From Promethearchaeota archaeon (GTDB taxonomy: Archaea; Asgardarchaeota; Lokiarchaeia; Sigynarchaeales; SOKP01): a stretch of DNA of 7,856 nt. This document shows, piece after piece, positions 5,772-7,856 of this stretch. The stretch is from contig SDNV01000121.1 in NCBI GenBank assembly GCA_004524515.1, positions 1 to 7,856 of the forward strand, written 5' to 3'. The stretch's first letter is position 1. Each line of letters begins with the position of its first letter. Both the position numbers and the translations under genes were made by a program. Under the pieces are notes generated by a model that saw nothing but the letters and a program-made list of their open reading frames with translations, searched no databases and had not been told where the DNA came from.

Positions 5772-6230
5772 TTATTCAATTAATTCAACATTCCAATTTT
5801 TTGCTTGCAATAATTTGTCCATATCTGCTTTTTTTTCTTCAATTTCGGAGATCAAATCAGCAACTTCATCTTGCTTTTTCTGAGGTACATATTCAACAGC
5901 TTGACCCCCTAGATACACAGGACCCCGAGGTTTAAGATATTGTAGTTGTAATAATTCTGATCTAAGTTCGCCAATGATTAGGATAAGCTGTTGAATGCTC
6001 ATTTTTTGTCCATTTACTTCAATCAATGTGTTGTTATTAGTTTTTGCTATTTTTACTTTCAAATCTCTAATTTGATCTACAAGCTCTTTGATTTCACCAG
6101 ATATTTGGTTAAAATCCACCTCAACATCCTTATTTTCCAAAAAATTAAATGTTTCTCTTCTCAAAACATATAATCGGGCTAATTTACTTTGCATAATTTT
6201 GAGTTCTTGTAATGCAGCTCCTAACAGCAT
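5772..6230 (-). CDS. DIP1984-family-like coiled-coil protein
   Basis: A 152-residue, mostly helical soluble protein that resembles the DIP1984 family, named after a Corynebacterium diphtheriae protein and without a known function. Seen: the opening LGAALQELKIMQSKLARL (3-20), the middle KIAKTNNNTLIEVNG (60-74) that corresponds to the family's RINxTN...G segment before a long helix, and the ending LQAKNWNVEL (141-150), matching the family's C-terminal helix closed by an Asn-Trp pair. Three long helices (about 3-34, 39-64 and 115-144) are likely to form coiled coils. Prefoldin was considered because of the size and helices, but the two-helix-plus-hairpin layout is not evident. ATG at 6228-6230 is preceded by GGGGAGA about 10 bases upstream and agrees with the family start. 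It is the first minus-strand gene at the divergent spacer. Confidence 0.65.
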   Translation of the reverse strand: MLLGAALQELKIMQSKLARLYVLRRETFNFLENKDVEVDFNQISGEIKELVDQIRDLKVKIAKTNNNTLIEVNGQKMSIQQLILIIGELRSELLQLQYLKPRGPVYLGGQAVEYVPQKKQDEVADLISEIEEKKADMDKLLQAKNWNVELIE

Positions 6231-6617
6231 AACTTACTTTCTCCCCATTTTAATATTTTAAATCAATTAAAAAATTTAATTACATTAAGTACATTTTCTT
6301 TGAAAAATTTAGATAAAACTCTTATTTTCTTTTTTTATAAACGGAATTATGACCTTAATTACATTTTATTTTAATATAGTAATCTTATGATAATTTATCC
6401 ATTTAAATTTTCATCAACAGGAAAAAAAAGTGAAATGAGAACTAAACTACTTTTTAATTGCAAAAATTCTATATTATAAAATAGGAATATAAGAAAGATG
6501 TCAAAAATTAGCCTATACTCAAAAAATTTTATATTTTATATAGAAATGATATTTTAATATAAAATTCTTAGTTCTTTGATAGAGAACGCAATAAAATTAC
6601 TGAGATTATTTTGATTT
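6231..6617. other. Divergent AT-rich intergenic spacer, 387 bases
   Basis: No gene or RNA is recognisable. It must hold the promoters of the DIP1984-like gene (minus) and of the EEP pair (plus). It contains an A/T inverted repeat TTTTATATT (6527-6535)/AATATAAAA (6556-6564) and a TATA-consensus box at 6535-6542. Confidence 0.6.
6535..6542 (+). promoter_or_regulatory. TATA box TTTATATA for the EEP pair
   Basis: TTTATATA matches the archaeal TATA consensus exactly and lies 76-83 bases before the first EEP start, predicting a leader of about 50 bases. It overlaps one arm of an inverted repeat. Other AT-rich stretches nearby could serve instead. Confidence 0.3.
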
Positions 6618-7406
6618 ATGATATTTAGGAGAATTTTTAAAAAAAAACACTTATTTCTTTTGTTAATAATTTTAGTATTTATCTCTTTATCTTTAGTTTA
6701 TTTCAATTCCCATATCATTCTCCAAAAAAGTATTAATGCAAAAGTAATGACTTGGAATATAAGTGGAGCAAATGGTGTGGATGATGATAATTCAACTTTA
6801 GAAGATATTGTTGAGGAAATAGAGGAAAAAGATCCGGATATTATAGGCTTACAGGAAGTGACAACCGAGATAGATTATAAAGGATTAGCCGATGAATTGG
6901 ATATGAATTATTATTTCGCAGAAGCGGGTAACACAAATGAAGGCAATTTATTATTAACTAAATATAAAATAATCCATGCTGAAGGCGTGGATTTGCCTTT
7001 AATAGATGGGACCCGGGCAAGAGTTCTAATTAAAGCAGAAATAGAAATTAAGGATCAGATATATTACATATTTATAACACATCTTTCTAGATATGATAAA
7101 CCTATTGATCATTGGAACCAAGCAAGTTTTATAGCATCTCTTATTCCCCAAACTTCGCTATATAATGTTATATTAATGGGAGATTTAAATTTTGCTCCTA
7201 TCTCTCCTCCATATGCAGAATTAATAATAAAATTAAGGGATTCTTATGACTATATAAATGATGATAATGGGTACACCTTTAGATCAAATGATCGCTTTAA
7301 AAGAATTGATTATATATTTTGTTCCTTTGACTTGGAACCTATTAAAAGTGAAGTTCTTTGCTCAGATGCTTCAGATCATTGTGCCGTGATAACTACATTT
7401 AAATAA
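6618..7406 (+). CDS. Membrane-anchored endonuclease/exonuclease/phosphatase (EEP, DNase I-like) family protein
   Basis: A 262-residue metal-dependent phosphoesterase of the DNase I-like fold; the substrate (nucleic acid, phospholipid head group or sugar phosphate) is not readable. Seen: a basic N-terminus (FRRIFKKK, 3-10), one hydrophobic segment (12-29) without an obvious cleavage site, then the catalytic domain. Its motifs are MTWNI with N47 at 44-48, IIGLQEV with the metal-binding E80, ITHLS with H155 at 153-157, MGDLNFAP with D189 and N191 at 187-194, RIDYIF with D231 at 229-234, and SDH at 252-254 as the catalytic Asp-His end. All core residues are present and the length is normal. By the positive-inside rule the domain faces outside the cell. 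The residues after MTWNI read SGANG rather than HKGVG as in the next gene. No clear ribosome binding site precedes the ATG, which is kept because it includes the anchor. Confidence 0.88.
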   Translation: MIFRRIFKKKHLFLLLIILVFISLSLVYFNSHIILQKSINAKVMTWNISGANGVDDDNSTLEDIVEEIEEKDPDIIGLQEVTTEIDYKGLADELDMNYYFAEAGNTNEGNLLLTKYKIIHAEGVDLPLIDGTRARVLIKAEIEIKDQIYYIFITHLSRYDKPIDHWNQASFIASLIPQTSLYNVILMGDLNFAPISPPYAELIIKLRDSYDYINDDNGYTFRSNDRFKRIDYIFCSFDLEPIKSEVLCSDASDHCAVITTFK

Positions 7407-7441
7407 ATAATGATTTTATAACAAAAAATTAAAGAATTAAG

Positions 7442-7856
7442 ATGTTTGAGCGCTTTTTACTTAACAGAAAAAAACTCACGATTCTTTTAATTATAACTCT
7501 GACGAGTGCAATCACTACTTTATATTTAATTCAGATTGAATGGCAAAAAAAAACCGAAAATATTAAGATAATGACTTGGAATATCCATAAGGGAGTAGGA
7601 ATCGATTCCAAATATGATATTGACAAGATTTCCTCTGTTATTAAAGAATCCAATCCAGATATTATAGGGTTACAAGAAGTAGAAGAGGATATGGTTTCTG
7701 AAATTGCCGATGATGTGGATATGGAATATTTTTTTGGTTCAGACTTCGATGATAAGGAAGGAAATGCCTTATTGAGTAAATATCCAATTGAAAATGTAGA
7801 AAATGTATATTTATCCCCTGACGATCAACGATCCCTTATTCAAGCCGAAATTAAAA
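7442..7856 (+). CDS. Second membrane-anchored EEP family protein, N-terminal part (cut by window edge)
   Basis: The first 138 residues of a paralogue of the preceding gene, running off the right edge. Seen: a basic start (ERFLLNRKK, 3-11), a hydrophobic segment (12-30), then MTWNIHKGVG at 44-53 with N47, IIGLQEV at 74-80 with E79, and EGNALLSKYP at 106-115, matching EGNLLLTKYK in the upstream gene. The HKGVG segment is the common form in this family. The same anchor-plus-domain layout and motif spacing suggest an old tandem duplication. Only 35 bases separate it from the upstream stop, so the two are probably co-transcribed. The start ATG (7442-7444) is chosen for the anchor; no strong ribosome binding site is visible. 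The His, Asp-Asn and SDH motifs are expected beyond the window. Confidence 0.85.
   Translation, partial: MFERFLLNRKKLTILLIITLTSAITTLYLIQIEWQKKTENIKIMTWNIHKGVGIDSKYDIDKISSVIKESNPDIIGLQEVEEDMVSEIADDVDMEYFFGSDFDDKEGNALLSKYPIENVENVYLSPDDQRSLIQAEIK

Noticed and set aside
5645..5935. Plus-strand open frame of 96 codons
   Set aside because: It crosses the tRNA-like element and the antisense of the DIP1984-like gene; no protein family features.
1..7856. CRISPR array, insertion sequence or defence cassette
   Set aside because: No regularly spaced repeats, no transposase or nuclease-helicase genes, and no long terminal repeats were seen.

Overview
The window is AT-rich and gene-dense and looks like chromosomal DNA of an archaeon, most likely of the Asgard group. 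The pointers are a Ras-like GTPase with eukaryote-style motifs, archaeal TATA-like boxes (TTTAAATA, TTTATATA), GGTGA/GGTGATC ribosome binding sites, and a TTG start. The Asgard assignment is inference; no rRNA or other decisive marker is present.

Layout: positions 1-6230 carry six protein genes, all on the minus strand. Reading down in coordinate, these are a DIP1984-type coiled-coil protein (5772-6230), two tRNA-like RNA elements (5524-5730), a DUF4139-family protein (3354-5411), a class I SAM methyltransferase (2376-3113), a rearranged small GTPase with a C-terminal membrane anchor (1406-2218), a small acidic Cys-containing coiled-coil protein (1095-1316), and the N-terminal part of an acyl-CoA dehydrogenase cut by the window edge (1-747). 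On the plus strand, across a 387-base divergent AT-rich spacer, lie two tandem membrane-anchored endonuclease/exonuclease/phosphatase (EEP) proteins (6618-7406, and 7442 to the right edge). Spacers on the minus strand are mostly 75-360 bases, several with their own promoter-like or terminator-like signals, so these look like mostly single-gene units. Only the EEP pair (35-base gap) looks like a clear operon.

The standout is the GTPase. Its motifs run G3-G4-G5-G1-G2 instead of G1 to G5, so the Ras fold appears to be opened at the beta2-beta3 hairpin, and a helical region, a seven-lysine run and a terminal transmembrane helix follow. This motif order matches the cpRAS domain described in some eukaryotes. 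A compact tail-anchored version in a probable Asgard archaeon would be notable. Second in interest is the DNA between the DIP1984-like and DUF4139 genes. It carries a convincing 3' half of a long-variable-arm (class II) tRNA with no recognisable 5' half nearby, followed by a degenerate second tRNA-like element.

No mobile element, CRISPR array or defence locus is recognisable. The genes do not form an obvious single pathway.
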